From the NCBI GenBank assembly GCA_029194675.1, contig JARFXP010000001.1:856001-920000 (forward strand): a DNA stretch of 64,000 nucleotides, read 5' to 3'. Positions 44,203 to 54,010 of the stretch are shown piece by piece; position 1 is the stretch's first letter; every line of letters starts with the position of its first letter. This stretch comes from Nitrospira sp. GTDB lineage: Bacteria > Nitrospirota > Nitrospiria > Nitrospirales > Nitrospiraceae. A program made the translations under genes and the position numbers. The notes under the pieces were generated by a model. It saw nothing but the letters and a program-made list of their open reading frames with translations. It was not told where the DNA came from and made no database searches.

Positions 44203-45387
44203 ATGAGCAGCGTACGACTGCTGGTCGGCACCAAAAAGGGGGCGTTCATTCTGACATCGGACGGCACGCGCAAACGATGGGAGGTGCAAGGCCCTCACTT
44301 CGGCGGATGGGAGCTGTACCACCTGAACGCCTCGCCGGCCGATCCGGATCGCATCTATGCCTCCCAAACCAGCAGTTGGTTCGGCCAGGTGATCCAGCGG
44401 TCGGACGACGGCGGCAAGACCTGGAACCCACCAGGCACCAAACCAGAGGACCTCATGGGATCGGATGGCGCGCCAAAAGGCGCAAGCAATATGTTTCTCT
44501 ACGACGGCTCTACGGAAACCGGTCAACCGCTCACGACGCACCAATGGTACGACGGCACGCAGCGTCCTTGGGAATTCAAACGGGTCTGGCACCTTGAACC
44601 GTCCATGACTGATCCCGACACCCTGTACGCCGGTGTGGAGGACGCGGCGCTCTTCAAGTCCACGGACGGCGGCAAGACCTGGCTGGAACTGGCCGGGCTG
44701 CGCAGCACCAAGGGGCAGCTCTGGCAACCGGGTGCCGGCGGCATGTGTCTGCACACCATCTTGCTGAATACAGGACAGCCGGACCGCATGTTCGTCGCGA
44801 TCTCGGCCGCAGGCGTCTTTCGTAGCGACGACGCGGGGCAGACGTGGCGGCCCACCAACAAAGGCCTACGGTCGAAGTACGAGCTGCCCGATCCGGATGC
44901 TGAGGTCGGTCACTGTGTACACTGCATCGCGATCCATCCTGAGCGACCACAGGTCCTGTTCATGCAAAAACACTGGGATGTGCTGCGGAGCGACGACGCC
45001 GGCGAGTCGTGGCAGGAAATCAGCGGCGACCTGCCGAGCGATTTCGGGTTTCCCATCGCCGTCCATGCTCACGAGCCCGACACGGTCTATGTCGTGCCGA
45101 TCAAGAGCGACTCCGAACATTATCCGCCGGAAGGGAAGTTACGTGTATACCGGAGCAAGACGGGCGGAAACGACTGGGAAGCACTCACCAAGGGCCTGCC
45201 GCAACAGGATTGCTACGTCAATGTCTTACGCGATGCAATGGCCGTCGATGAGATCGATCCCTGCGGTATCTATTTCGGCACGACTGGCGGACAGGTCTAT
45301 GGCTCGGCCGATGGCGGCGACAGTTGGGAGCCGATCGTGAGGGACTTGCCGGCGGTGCTTTCCGTAGAGGTGCAGACACTCCCATAA
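44203..45387 (+). CDS. BNR/Asp-box repeat protein (sialidase-like beta-propeller)
   Basis: Five Asp-box motifs (S/T-x-D-x-G-x-T/S-W) are visible: [36 protein letters not shown] and GSADGGDSW. These mark the blades of a beta-propeller about 394 aa long. There is no signal peptide and no sialidase FRIP/catalytic set that I can see, so it is probably a binding or scaffold propeller rather than a sialidase. The MoaD-like gene 79 bp downstream is its likely partner. The gap between them contains GTGCTGAG microrepeats. Confidence 0.88.
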   Translation: MSSVRLLVGTKKGAFILTSDGTRKRWEVQGPHFGGWELYHLNASPADPDRIYASQTSSWFGQVIQRSDDGGKTWNPPGTKPEDLMGSDGAPKGASNMFLYDGSTETGQPLTTHQWYDGTQRPWEFKRVWHLEPSMTDPDTLYAGVEDAALFKSTDGGKTWLELAGLRSTKGQLWQPGAGGMCLHTILLNTGQPDRMFVAISAAGVFRSDDAGQTWRPTNKGLRSKYELPDPDAEVGHCVHCIAIHPERPQVLFMQKHWDVLRSDDAGESWQEISGDLPSDFGFPIAVHAHEPDTVYVVPIKSDSEHYPPEGKLRVYRSKTGGNDWEALTKGLPQQDCYVNVLRDAMAVDEIDPCGIYFGTTGGQVYGSADGGDSWEPIVRDLPAVLSVEVQTLP

Positions 45388-45466
45388 GGAGTGCTGCGTG
45401 CTGAGGACTGAGTGCTGAGTCGGAAGACAATACCGCATTAAAGCGTTACGAAGGACGAGGGACGAG

Positions 45467-45763
45467 ATGATTCGGGTCGTACTGCCGGCGCACTTGCGCA
45501 CGCTCACCCGAGTGGACAGCAAGGTCAGGTTGGATATCGATGGTCCGGTGCCGCAACGGACGGTCCTCGATACGCTTGAAGCCAGCTACCCGATGTTGCG
45601 AGGAACCATCCGCAACCACGTGACGAAACAGCGACGACCATTCATCCGTTTTTCCGCATGTGAACAAGACCGATCAGATGAACTACCGGATACTCCCCTC
45701 CCCGAGGCACTCGTGGCAAGGGCAGAACCATTGTTAATCGTCGGCGCGATGGCGAGGGGGTGA
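45467..45763 (+). CDS. MoaD/ThiS-like ubiquitin-fold small protein
   Basis: This 98-aa protein has the pattern [25 protein letters not shown], then [18 protein letters not shown] and [10 protein letters not shown]. This is the beta-grasp MoaD/ThiS fold. The usual C-terminal Gly-Gly is replaced by Ala-Arg-Gly, so adenylation and sulfur transfer may not work in the standard way. It pairs with the BNR propeller gene just upstream. Confidence 0.82.
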   Translation: MIRVVLPAHLRTLTRVDSKVRLDIDGPVPQRTVLDTLEASYPMLRGTIRNHVTKQRRPFIRFSACEQDRSDELPDTPLPEALVARAEPLLIVGAMARG

Positions 45764-45822
45764 AGAGTGACGTCGGACCACCCCCTTGAGCCGTCCCAGT
45801 CAATACGCCATACTAGATAACC

Positions 45823-48435
45823 ATGGGTGCATCATCTGTATCACCATGCGAAACGATGGAAGAACGCTATCGCACCTTGCTTGAGGTGGCGGAAGCGATT
45901 TCCGTGCATCGTGACCTGAAAGAACTCTTTCGCGACCTGGCTCAACGACTACCTCGCGTCGTATCATTCGAATATATTGGACTCATTTTGCACGACCCGT
46001 TGCGTAATGTGATGAGAAGTCACATTCTCGAAACTAACCAGCCTGAGCCGGTCCAGGACGGCCTTGAGCTGCCGGTGGAGGAATCCGCCTCAGCCTGGGT
46101 ACTCAGAAACCAGCAGCATCTGGTGATGCCATGTCTAGAGGAAGAAACCCGTTTCCCCAAAGTCGTCGCGTTCTTGCGAGAACTGAACGTACAATCCGGC
46201 TGTTTTCTGCCGCTGACGACGGCGGTACGCAGATTAGGAGTGATCGGATTCGGAAGTATGACCCCGCACGCCTTCGGGGACTCAGAACTTGAATTCTTGA
46301 ACCAGGTGGCCAAACTGGTCGCGGTGGCAGTTGACGATGTCTTAAATTATCAAGAAGCACAGACGTCCCAGCAGCAATTGGCCCACGAACGCGACCGGTT
46401 GCGACTTCTCCTGGAAGTGACGAAATCCATTGCGTCACATCGCGACCTGGGAGAACTCTTCCACGATCTCGCGCAGCGGCTCCCTCAGGTCGTTCCCTTC
46501 GATTTTATCAACGCTGTCTTGCACGAATCCGCGCGCGATCTTATGCGCCTCTGGCTTCTGGTGACCTCGATACCGAGCTCGATCAGCCCCGGAATCGAGA
46601 TTCCTGTCGACGAATCTCCCGGCGGATTGGTGTGGAAAACCCAACAGCCGCTAACGGTGGACGACATCGCGCAAGAGCACCGTTTCCCGAAGTTAATGGC
46701 AATGTTCCGAGAGAACGGCGTCCAGTCCTTTTGTGTGGTACCGCTCACGACGGCACAGCGGCGTCTAGGCGCCATGGGATTTGGAAGCTTGCAGAAGAAA
46801 GCCTACCAAGAACCCGAGATCACCTTTATGCAGCAAGTGGCAAACCAGGTAGCCGTCGCCGTAGACAATGTGCTGCACGAGGAAAGTGCTCTGTCCTCTC
46901 AGCAGCAGTTGGAGCATGAACGCGACCGGCAACGGCTGCTGTTGGAAGTGAACAATGCCGTGGTCGCACATCTGGACCTCGACGCCCTCTTCGTGGCCGT
47001 CAGTACCTGCTTGAGAAAAGTGATTCAGCACGACGGGTCCAGCCTGCTGCTTTGCGACGAGGAGACCGGCGAATGGCGTATCCATGTGTTGGATTTTCAG
47101 AAGAATGAAAGTTTCGTCGAGGAAGGAACCATTGAGGAGAGTCCGGAATCCCCGTCCTGCCTCGCCATTAACACTGGTAAAGCCGCGTTATTTAGGGAAC
47201 AGGACCTGAAAGAAATGGCGACCTCTTCACCTTGCGCGCAAGACCTGCTTGATCGCGGGGTGAAATCGTTCTGCTCCCTGCCGCTCCTTGCGCACAAACG
47301 CACGCTCGGGGCATTGAACGTGGGGCGACGAAGGGATGACGGCTTTACATCGGAGGACGTCGAGTTGCTCAGCCAGGTCGCTCAGCAAGTCTCCATCGCA
47401 GTCGAGAACGCCTTGGCGTATAAACAAATCGCCCAGTTGAAGGACAAGTTAACGGAAGAAAAACTGTACCTTGAAGAAGAAATTCAGACGGATTACAACT
47501 TTGAGGAAATTGTCGGCGAGAGCCGTGCCCTCAAGCAGGTTCTCAAACAAGTCCAAACGGTCGCCTCCACGGATTCCACCGTCCTGATTCTTGGTGAAAC
47601 AGGCTGCGGGAAAGAGCTCGTCGCCCGCGCGCTCCACAATCTGAGCACCCGGCGAGAACGCACGTTCGTGAAACTGAATTGCGCCGCGATCCCGACCGGC
47701 CTACTCGAAAGCGAATTATTCGGGCACGAAAAAGGGGCCTTTACCGGTGCGATTGCGACCAAGGTCGGCCGGTTTGAATTGGCCGACCGGGGAACGCTTT
47801 TCCTCGACGAGGTTGGAGAAATTCCCCTAGAACTTCAGGTCAAGCTTCTCCGGGTGCTTCAGGAGCAGGAATTCGAACGGCTGGGTGGCACTCGCACCAT
47901 TCGCACGAATGTGCGGGTCGTCGCGGCCACGAATCGCGACCTCGCCCAAATGGTAGAAGAACAGAAGTTTCGCAGCGATCTCTACTACCGGCTCAAGGTC
48001 TTCCCGGTCACCGTTCCGCCGCTTCGGGAGCGTCGGGATGACATTCCGTTGTTGGTCCGACACTTCGCGCAGAAATTCGCCCAACGGATGAAGAAACACG
48101 TTGAGACGATTCCATCCGAGGCCATGAAGGCGCTCCAGAATTATTCCTGGCCGGGCAACGTACGTGAACTGGAAAACTTCGTCGAGCGCGCCGTCATCCT
48201 GACGCATGGATCGGATCTCTACATATCGCTGGCTGAATTGAAGCCGACGCCGAGCCACGTGGAGAATTCCGCGGCGATCACCCTCGAACAGGCCGAGCGC
48301 GAGCATATTCTCAGGACCCTGCGCGAGTCGAGCTGGATCATCGGTGGGACGACAGGTGCCGCAGCAAAGCTCGGCATGAAACGGACCACCCTCCAATCCA
48401 AGATGCAGAAGCTCGGGATTGCCCGCCCTCGCTGA
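45823..48435 (+). CDS. Sigma-54-dependent regulator with three GAF domains
   Basis: This 870-aa protein has three tandem GAF sensor domains (about 15-170, 195-345 and 375-525; the first two repeat VPFDFI-like and GFGS-like blocks). An AAA+ activator domain follows, with Walker A GETGCGKE (591-598) and sigma-54 contact loop GAFTGA (638-643). A Fis-type HTH lies at the C-terminus (TGAAAKLGMKRTTLQSKMQK). The layout is that of FhlA/NorR-like activators that sense a small molecule or gas and open sigma-54 promoters. It follows the MoaD-like gene by 60 bp. Targets are not identified. Confidence 0.93.
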   Translation: MGASSVSPCETMEERYRTLLEVAEAISVHRDLKELFRDLAQRLPRVVSFEYIGLILHDPLRNVMRSHILETNQPEPVQDGLELPVEESASAWVLRNQQHLVMPCLEEETRFPKVVAFLRELNVQSGCFLPLTTAVRRLGVIGFGSMTPHAFGDSELEFLNQVAKLVAVAVDDVLNYQEAQTSQQQLAHERDRLRLLLEVTKSIASHRDLGELFHDLAQRLPQVVPFDFINAVLHESARDLMRLWLLVTSIPSSISPGIEIPVDESPGGLVWKTQQPLTVDDIAQEHRFPKLMAMFRENGVQSFCVVPLTTAQRRLGAMGFGSLQKKAYQEPEITFMQQVANQVAVAVDNVLHEESALSSQQQLEHERDRQRLLLEVNNAVVAHLDLDALFVAVSTCLRKVIQHDGSSLLLCDEETGEWRIHVLDFQKNESFVEEGTIEESPESPSCLAINTGKAALFREQDLKEMATSSPCAQDLLDRGVKSFCSLPLLAHKRTLGALNVGRRRDDGFTSEDVELLSQVAQQVSIAVENALAYKQIAQLKDKLTEEKLYLEEEIQTDYNFEEIVGESRALKQVLKQVQTVASTDSTVLILGETGCGKELVARALHNLSTRRERTFVKLNCAAIPTGLLESELFGHEKGAFTGAIATKVGRFELADRGTLFLDEVGEIPLELQVKLLRVLQEQEFERLGGTRTIRTNVRVVAATNRDLAQMVEEQKFRSDLYYRLKVFPVTVPPLRERRDDIPLLVRHFAQKFAQRMKKHVETIPSEAMKALQNYSWPGNVRELENFVERAVILTHGSDLYISLAELKPTPSHVENSAAITLEQAEREHILRTLRESSWIIGGTTGAAAKLGMKRTTLQSKMQKLGIARPR

Positions 48436-48831
48436 TGCTGACCTTTCGGCAAATGCCGAGATATCGACAGGTGTCTCTCGTCACAAGCGGCTCGCTCCTT
48501 TCAACTGCTTCCCTCTAATTCATCCGGACTCACATATTTGTTCTGCACTTAGAGGTACGCAACCTCAATGCTTGTTCCTTGGAACGATCATTGCCATGCC
48601 TTAAGAGCATCGCAAAACGCTCGCCGGCGGGATCGAGGCCTAGCACGCCGTCCTGGTTGAGCACAGCGAGCTCATTGGAAGGCCTGAAGACCAAACGGTT
48701 GCCGCTTGATCAAACTAAGTGACAACGGGAGGGAGACTCACTCAATCCTCGACTATTTTAAATAGGCGCGCTCCTCAATTGTGATCGCGAGTTCTAGAGG
48801 GTGCTATGTCTAGGACAAAAAGGAGAGTCCC
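48436..48831. other. 395-bp gap, no recognised gene
   Basis: No gene or sigma-54 (-24/-12) promoter could be recognised by eye. A small TCGGCA...TGCCGA hairpin lies near 48450, just after the regulator stop, without a T-tract. A strong ribosome site (AAAAGGAGAG) stands before the next ATG. Confidence 0.4.
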
Positions 48832-50748
48832 ATGAACCGCTCCATTGTGATATTAGCCCTTCTGGGCACCTTAGTTTTAGGCTCCGTCGCCATCGTTCGC
48901 GCTCCCTCATCGGGTGCCCAATCGCACCTACCGGCTGATACCGTCCATCCCGAACTGGCCTATTTGAAACAGGTCAATCAATGGCGGCCACCTTCCGATC
49001 CTCAATTACTGTTCCTTTTGATGCAGCAGTTCGCCAATACCGGACGCCATGTCGAAGGCATCGCATATTTTGAAGACGTCTTGAATCGCTTTGCCTCCAG
49101 GCTGACCGATAACCAAAAGGCTCAATACCTTGTAGCAATAGCCTTCCTTCGCGCCGGTCATGCTCACGATGTCTTTCTATTCAAACGATTCGGCTGGGTG
49201 CGCGACACACTGGCTCTGCTTGACGAAGCGAAGCGACTCACTAAGAGCGAGTTGTTCATCGCGCGATGGATGTCCGGCGTGGTCAGGGCGAGGATTCCCG
49301 ACTTCTTTGGTGAGCGCGATACCGCACTGGCCGACCTGCTCTGGTGTGTAGAACACATGGACGCCGCCCCGCACCGAAACTGGTTGCGCGAGGTCTATGC
49401 GCAATTGGCCGCATTGGCTCGCCAACGCGGCGACAACACAGAGGCGGAACGGTACCAAACCCTGAGTGGTGTCAGCGCTGAGTACAATGGTCCGGTGTTC
49501 ACCACCCCCTTCGCCGAAGATCCGTCCAATGGCCACACGTTCATGTCACGTTCCATACGAGAAGTCATTCCCGGCACAGTGTATTGCCTGTCCGGCTTCG
49601 AGTTCACGGAATACTACTTTGTGGTCTCGATGGATCGACAGGAATTGATCGCCATTGATGCCGGAACACGTCCCGACACCGCGCGTGCAGCCTATGAAGC
49701 GCTACGAAACCAAGTTCCATCACTCCCTCCTCTGACCACGGTCTTCGTCACTCACGCACACTGGGACCACGTGGGCGGGCATCGGTATTTCCGCAGCCTC
49801 AATCCAGCTGTGCGCTTCTATGGTCGAAGCAACTATCAAGAAGAGCTCTCGTATGACGCGTTAGGCGATCCTACGATGCTGCAGCGTTTCTTCGGCGAGA
49901 AATTCCAACTCAATGACGTGCTCACCTACAAACCCGATGTCCTGATCGATGGCCCACGTGATGTGGTGATCGGCGAGACTCACTTTCGTTTGACACCGAC
50001 CAGCGGTGGGGAGACCACCGATGCTTTACTCGTGTACATGCCGGACGAGGGCGTGCTTTTCGTGGGTGACATTCTCATGCCGTATCTGGGGGCCCCGTTC
50101 GTCCCAGAAGGAAGCGTCGACGGTCTCGTCGAGGCGATCAACCAGGTCAACCTGCTGAAGCCTCGATATCTGTTACACGGGCATGAGCCACTGACGCGAC
50201 TATTCTCATCCACGGCCATGTTGGACGACTTACGCATTCAACTGACGTGGTTGCGTGATGAAGTGTTGCGTGCCATGAAGGCCGGTACGGAACGTGGCGT
50301 GATCCAACAGGCCAACTTGATCCCACCCACACTTGCGAACAGTGGATCGGATGTACACCTCGCCTATCTTGTGATCCGAGAAAACATGATCAATCGTCTA
50401 TTCCAGCAGTACAGCGGCTATTGGCAAAACGGCTTGCGAGGATTGGACATGCTGACGGACGCGGACCATGGCGCGGCACTGGTGGACTACTTCGGGCTCT
50501 CCGACTCACAGCTTGCCGCCGCGGCCGAACGCATGATGAAGGACGGCAGGCATGAGCTGGCCGCAAACTACCTCCGATGGGCACAGACAAAGTTACCCGA
50601 CAGTCCTCGATTGAACGAGTCCCGTCGATCGGCCTATCTCAAACTTATGGAGAAGTACCAGGAATTCAACCCATTCAAGCTGATTGTCTATGGCGGTGAG
50701 ATCAATCAACCTATCGTGCAACTAAATGAGCCGGCCGGGTCACAGTAA
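48832..50748 (+). CDS. Exported MBL-fold hydrolase, alkyl-sulfatase-like
   Basis: This 638-aa protein has a signal peptide (SIVILALLGTLVLGSVAIVRA). Its metal-binding motif is THAHWDHVGGHRYF, with later ligands in FVGDILMPY and LLHGHEPL. The C-terminal region (QQYSGYWQNGLRGLDMLTDAD, then MMKDGRHELAANYLRWAQTK) resembles the dimerisation domain of SdsA1-type alkyl sulfatases. The N-terminal 200 residues form TPR-like helices. It probably acts in the periplasm on a sulfate or phosphate ester or a lactone. Whether it is a true sulfatase is open. Confidence 0.86.
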   Translation: MNRSIVILALLGTLVLGSVAIVRAPSSGAQSHLPADTVHPELAYLKQVNQWRPPSDPQLLFLLMQQFANTGRHVEGIAYFEDVLNRFASRLTDNQKAQYLVAIAFLRAGHAHDVFLFKRFGWVRDTLALLDEAKRLTKSELFIARWMSGVVRARIPDFFGERDTALADLLWCVEHMDAAPHRNWLREVYAQLAALARQRGDNTEAERYQTLSGVSAEYNGPVFTTPFAEDPSNGHTFMSRSIREVIPGTVYCLSGFEFTEYYFVVSMDRQELIAIDAGTRPDTARAAYEALRNQVPSLPPLTTVFVTHAHWDHVGGHRYFRSLNPAVRFYGRSNYQEELSYDALGDPTMLQRFFGEKFQLNDVLTYKPDVLIDGPRDVVIGETHFRLTPTSGGETTDALLVYMPDEGVLFVGDILMPYLGAPFVPEGSVDGLVEAINQVNLLKPRYLLHGHEPLTRLFSSTAMLDDLRIQLTWLRDEVLRAMKAGTERGVIQQANLIPPTLANSGSDVHLAYLVIRENMINRLFQQYSGYWQNGLRGLDMLTDADHGAALVDYFGLSDSQLAAAAERMMKDGRHELAANYLRWAQTKLPDSPRLNESRRSAYLKLMEKYQEFNPFKLIVYGGEINQPIVQLNEPAGSQ

Positions 50749-50760
50749 AGGAGAAGTGAC

Positions 50761-50922
50761 ATGGCTGAAATAATTCATCGGGTGGGAATCCATGCTAATC
50801 CCGACAAGGTTTATAGGGCGCTCTCAACGATTGAGTGGCTTGCTTGTTGGTGAACAGAGGATACGAGAGGGGTCTCTGACGTTGGGAAAACCATTGCGCA
50901 GGCGCACCTGCAGAAAGAATAA
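50761..50922 (+). pseudogene. SRPBCC/AHSA1-like gene with nonsense mutation
   Basis: From the ATG at 50761 the frame reads MAEIIHRVGIHANPDKVYRA and continues to ACW, then meets TGA at 50851-50853. Past it, the same frame continues TEDTRGVSDVGKTIAQAH and ends in TAA at 50920. Intact relatives have Trp-Trp-Thr at this place, so the TGA looks like a mutated TGG. Homology also ends early, so the gene is both stopped and truncated. Confidence 0.75.
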
Positions 50923-51042
50923 TCACCATCCGGTGAATCGTGGAGGGACGCATGATCGACACGAGCTATTCACGAGTGTAGCCAGGATTGATGCGCTGCA
51001 CTCTGCGTTGAGATGCGTTGTAGATGATGAGGATTCAATGCC

Positions 51043-51982
51043 ATGAAGGTATTTGTCGCGGGCAGTACTGGAGCCATCGGGAGGATCCTTGTGCCGAAAC
51101 TGGTTGAGGATGGGCATGAGGTGGTCGCGCTCGTTCGTAACGACCGGAAGGCTCAAGCGCTCCTGACCGTGGGGGCAAAGGTCGCCGTGGCCGACGCGCT
51201 CAATAAGGTGGAGTTAACGGCGGCCATCAGGAAGGCCGAGCCGGAAGTAATCATTCATCAGCTAACGGCCCTCCCCCATGTCGGCAACTTTAAGAAGCTT
51301 GACGAGGAGTTTGTGCTGACCAATCGCTTCCGTACCGAAGTCACGGACACCTTGCTTGAAACAGCGCGTCTGGTGGGAGCGCGCCGGTTTATCGCACAGA
51401 GCTTCTGCGGATGGCCCTTCGCGCGTGAAGGTGGACCGGTCAAGACCGAACAGGACCCGCTTGATCCGAACCCGCCTACGAGCTTCGTCAAGACCTTGGC
51501 AGCGATCCGGTACCTGGAAGATACGGTCGGAAAGGCCGTGGACCTTCAGGCGTTCGCCTTGCGCTACGGACTCTTCTACGGACCAGGCACCGGGATTGCG
51601 AAAAATGGACCAGTTATCAGACTCGTCCGCAAGCGAATGATGCCGATCGTCGGCAACGGGGCCGGTATCTGGTCATTCATCCACATTTACGATGCAGCGC
51701 GCGCGACGGTCGCCGCCATTTCGAGCGGTAGTCCAGGGATCTACAACGTGGTGGACAACGAGCCGGCTCCTATCACAACGTCGCTTCCTGCGCTTGCCGA
51801 CGCCGTCGGTGCGAAACCGCCCTTTCGAGTGCCGGTTTGGCTCGGCAGACTAGCCATCGGCGAGGGCGGTGTCGATGATGACGCAGATCCGTGGTGGATC
51901 AAACGCAAAGGCGAAACGTGAGTTGGGATGGGAACCAACGTATCAGACCTGGCGTCGAGGGTTCGCCAAGGGGCTTGGCTAG
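51043..51982 (+). pseudogene. NAD-dependent epimerase/dehydratase, C-terminal frameshift
   Basis: This is an extended-SDR enzyme with Rossmann motif VFVAGSTGAIGRILVPKL, the SFCGWPF region and YGLFYGPGTGIAKNGP. The open frame ends at 51921 after 292 aa with an unrelated tail. Shifting the frame at about 51874 restores MMTQIRGGSNAKAKRELGWE, then PTYQTWRRGFAKGLG and a TAG at 51980, the usual C-terminus of this family. The cause is an extra base (or a two-base loss) near GTCGATGATG. The active-site core is complete, so the protein might still fold, but its end is abnormal. Confidence 0.82.
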
Positions 51983-52066
51983 TATCTTTCATCATCCAAA
52001 TAGGCATATCAAGAGAATGGTTCACTAACCGGAAGCCCGTCCAATAATCACCGAACCGGTGAGCTC

Positions 52067-52492
52067 ATGAGCACCAAGATTCGAGGAGATCAAAGGATAC
52101 AACATATCGGATGGCCTGCCGGCATCGTCGGTGGACTGCTCCTCATCAGTCTCGGGTTGGAGTTGCTCGCGCATCAAGTGTTCGGGCAGACGGATGTGGG
52201 CACTCTGCTCTGGGCGCTCTATTTGGGTTTCTGGACATTTGTCTTGGGCATAACCGGCTTCCTGCTTCTCTCAGTGCTGTGGTTGATCGAGTGGCGACAT
52301 GCTCGGACGAGCCCTGTCGCCATGAATCGATTATCCTCTACTGAATCGACGAGCAGCCGCTTCGAGAAGACTCAGTCGGAAGCTCCTTTTCCCATACTTC
52401 AGCAGAGTAGGACTTCAGTTGCTTCTGGTCGACCGTCATTGGAATGCCATGATCAAAACGAAACCGATGGCAAACGTCTCCTCATTGCGTAA
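52067..52492 (+). CDS. Hypothetical two-helix membrane protein
   Basis: This 141-aa protein has two hydrophobic helices (AGIVGGLLLISLGLELLAHQ and LWALYLGFWTFVLGITGFLL) followed by a polar tail. No family is recognised. It has no strong ribosome site. It lies between the frameshifted epimerase and the SDR gene and could itself be a remnant. Confidence 0.5.
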   Translation: MSTKIRGDQRIQHIGWPAGIVGGLLLISLGLELLAHQVFGQTDVGTLLWALYLGFWTFVLGITGFLLLSVLWLIEWRHARTSPVAMNRLSSTESTSSRFEKTQSEAPFPILQQSRTSVASGRPSLECHDQNETDGKRLLIA

Positions 52493-52552
52493 TGACGACC
52501 TGTTCATGACAAGAGAACGCTCATTCAGACAATATTTTAGGAGGTCAATCCC

Positions 52553-53311
52553 ATGAGACTCGAACACAAGATAGCGATTGTGACAGGTGGAGGGACGGGC
52601 ATCGGCGAGGCGATTGCAAAGATTTTTGCTCGGGAAGGCGCGAAGGTCGCGATTACCGGCCGACGGAAGGACGAATTGGAGCGCGTCGTCGGAGATATTG
52701 AGCGGAACGGCGGACAGGCTTTGGCGCTCCGGGGTAGTGTGACCAACGAACACGACGTACAGGAAGCAGTGGCAGCTACTGTCCGCGCTTTCGGCCGTCT
52801 CGACATCCTGGTCAATAACGCGGGCAACTTGTTCCATGCTGCCCGGCTCCATGAGACTACTGATCAGATTTGGGATGAGACCTTTGATGTATTCATGAAG
52901 GGAACGTTTCGATTCATTCGTGCAGCGATTCCTCGGATGCTGCAGCAGGGCGGCGGCTCCATCCTGAATATCTCCACAGTCGGCGGGCTCAAGGCCATCC
53001 GTGGCTTTGAATCTCATGCCTATCAAGCTGCCAAGGCGGGAGTCATCATGCTCACCAAGACAGTAGCGGTGCACTACGCGAAGGAGAACATCCGGTGCAA
53101 CTGCATCTGCCCGGCCGGGGTGATTACCCCACCCGTCGCAGACATGTTGAAAGATCCTCAGGCCAAAGCCTGGTTCGAAGGGCTACATCCAATAGGCCGG
53201 CTCGGGCAGCCGGAGGAGGTTGCTGAAGCGACAGTCTATTTCGCGTCCGATGAGTCACGCTGGACAACCGGGAGCATCTTGTCTGTGGATGGTGGCGTAA
53301 TGGCTGCGTGA
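52553..53311 (+). CDS. SDR-family oxidoreductase
   Basis: This 252-aa classical short-chain dehydrogenase has GGGTGIGEAIAKIFAREGA (cofactor loop), LVNNAGN, catalytic Ser in NISTVGG and Y-x-x-x-K in HAYQAAKAGVI, and ends GSILSVDGG. It reduces a carbonyl or oxidises an alcohol with NAD(P). TAGGAGG precedes the ATG. The zinc-ribbon gene follows 6 bp after its stop and is probably co-transcribed. Confidence 0.93.
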   Translation: MRLEHKIAIVTGGGTGIGEAIAKIFAREGAKVAITGRRKDELERVVGDIERNGGQALALRGSVTNEHDVQEAVAATVRAFGRLDILVNNAGNLFHAARLHETTDQIWDETFDVFMKGTFRFIRAAIPRMLQQGGGSILNISTVGGLKAIRGFESHAYQAAKAGVIMLTKTVAVHYAKENIRCNCICPAGVITPPVADMLKDPQAKAWFEGLHPIGRLGQPEEVAEATVYFASDESRWTTGSILSVDGGVMAA

Positions 53312-53317
53312 GAAACG

Positions 53318-53551
53318 ATGCCCGCGACGTTGAGCAAGAATCAACATGAGGCTCCCATGCGATGCGAGTGCTGTCATGGAATCATGGTGAAAGACGGTCG
53401 CAGAACTGTTCTGGACGACAGTGGGGTCTTGGCGATTTCAGCCTGGAAGTGTTCCAGTTGCGATTGGGTGATAGAGGAGATCCGAATCCTGTCACAAGAT
53501 GGAGCGGCGCGGCCGCATCGTACTCGGTATCTCGTCAGACCACAACGCTAA
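53318..53551 (+). CDS. Small zinc-ribbon protein
   Basis: This 77-aa frame (or 64 aa from the ATG at 53357) has a CEC-CHG then CSSC arrangement, that is two C-x2-C knuckles about 30 residues apart, which would bind one zinc. The remainder is basic. No family name is certain. Its gene directly follows the SDR gene, and its function is unknown. Confidence 0.6.
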   Translation: MPATLSKNQHEAPMRCECCHGIMVKDGRRTVLDDSGVLAISAWKCSSCDWVIEEIRILSQDGAARPHRTRYLVRPQR

Positions 53552-53641
53552 ACCCGACGACGTACACGGTTCGTGCAAGCCAAGTTCAGGAGCTGACGGA
53601 GGAGCTTGCGCTCGGCGAGCAGGCCGGAAAAGGAGTCGCAG

Positions 53642-53779
53642 ATGTCGTATCCAGATGCCCGCTATCTAGGTGATAAGGGGGAGAGCAGCGTGACGTACCG
53701 TCCGGCGGACCAGGGTCCCGAGCTGACGATCGGTTCGGGCACAGCGGTGCGCTGCTTGGCCACCGGCCTGTTTCGGTAA
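53642..53779 (+). pseudogene. Cupin-protein N-terminal fragment
   Basis: The 45-codon frame starts SYPDARYLGDKGESSVTYRP and continues PELTIGSGTAV, then CLATG. This is the typical beginning of a family of about 150-residue cupin proteins, but the frame ends at residue 45, before the histidine motifs. GGAAAAGGAG precedes the ATG. It is a truncated remnant. Confidence 0.62.
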
Positions 53780-53912
53780 GTGTCAAGCATTTCAGTTTGA
53801 ACGCATTTGAACACAGAGGACACAACGAGCATGCACAAACACTTCTTCGGTGGGGCAAAAGCAAGGAAGGAATGTTCGCTCAAACTTGAATTTCTACCGT
53901 CGAAATGAAAGT

Positions 53913-53972
53913 GCTGAACAAGGCGTTCCAGCGGACGTCGCGGAAACGCGTCGCTGAGCTTCTACGTTGAGC
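53913..53972. other. attC-like imperfect palindrome (59-be-like)
   Basis: This 60-bp imperfect palindrome lies 38 bp before the methyltransferase start. The right end GTTGAGC fits the integron core site GTTRRRY, and the left end GCTGAAC is its complement with one mismatch. Inner arms CAGCGGACG and CGTCGCTG pair with one bulged base, as attC sites do. No integrase gene or second site was seen, so this is tentative. Confidence 0.3.
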
Positions 53973-54010
53973 CACAACATGCAATGCTGCGATGAGGAGG
54001 TATTGGAGGA

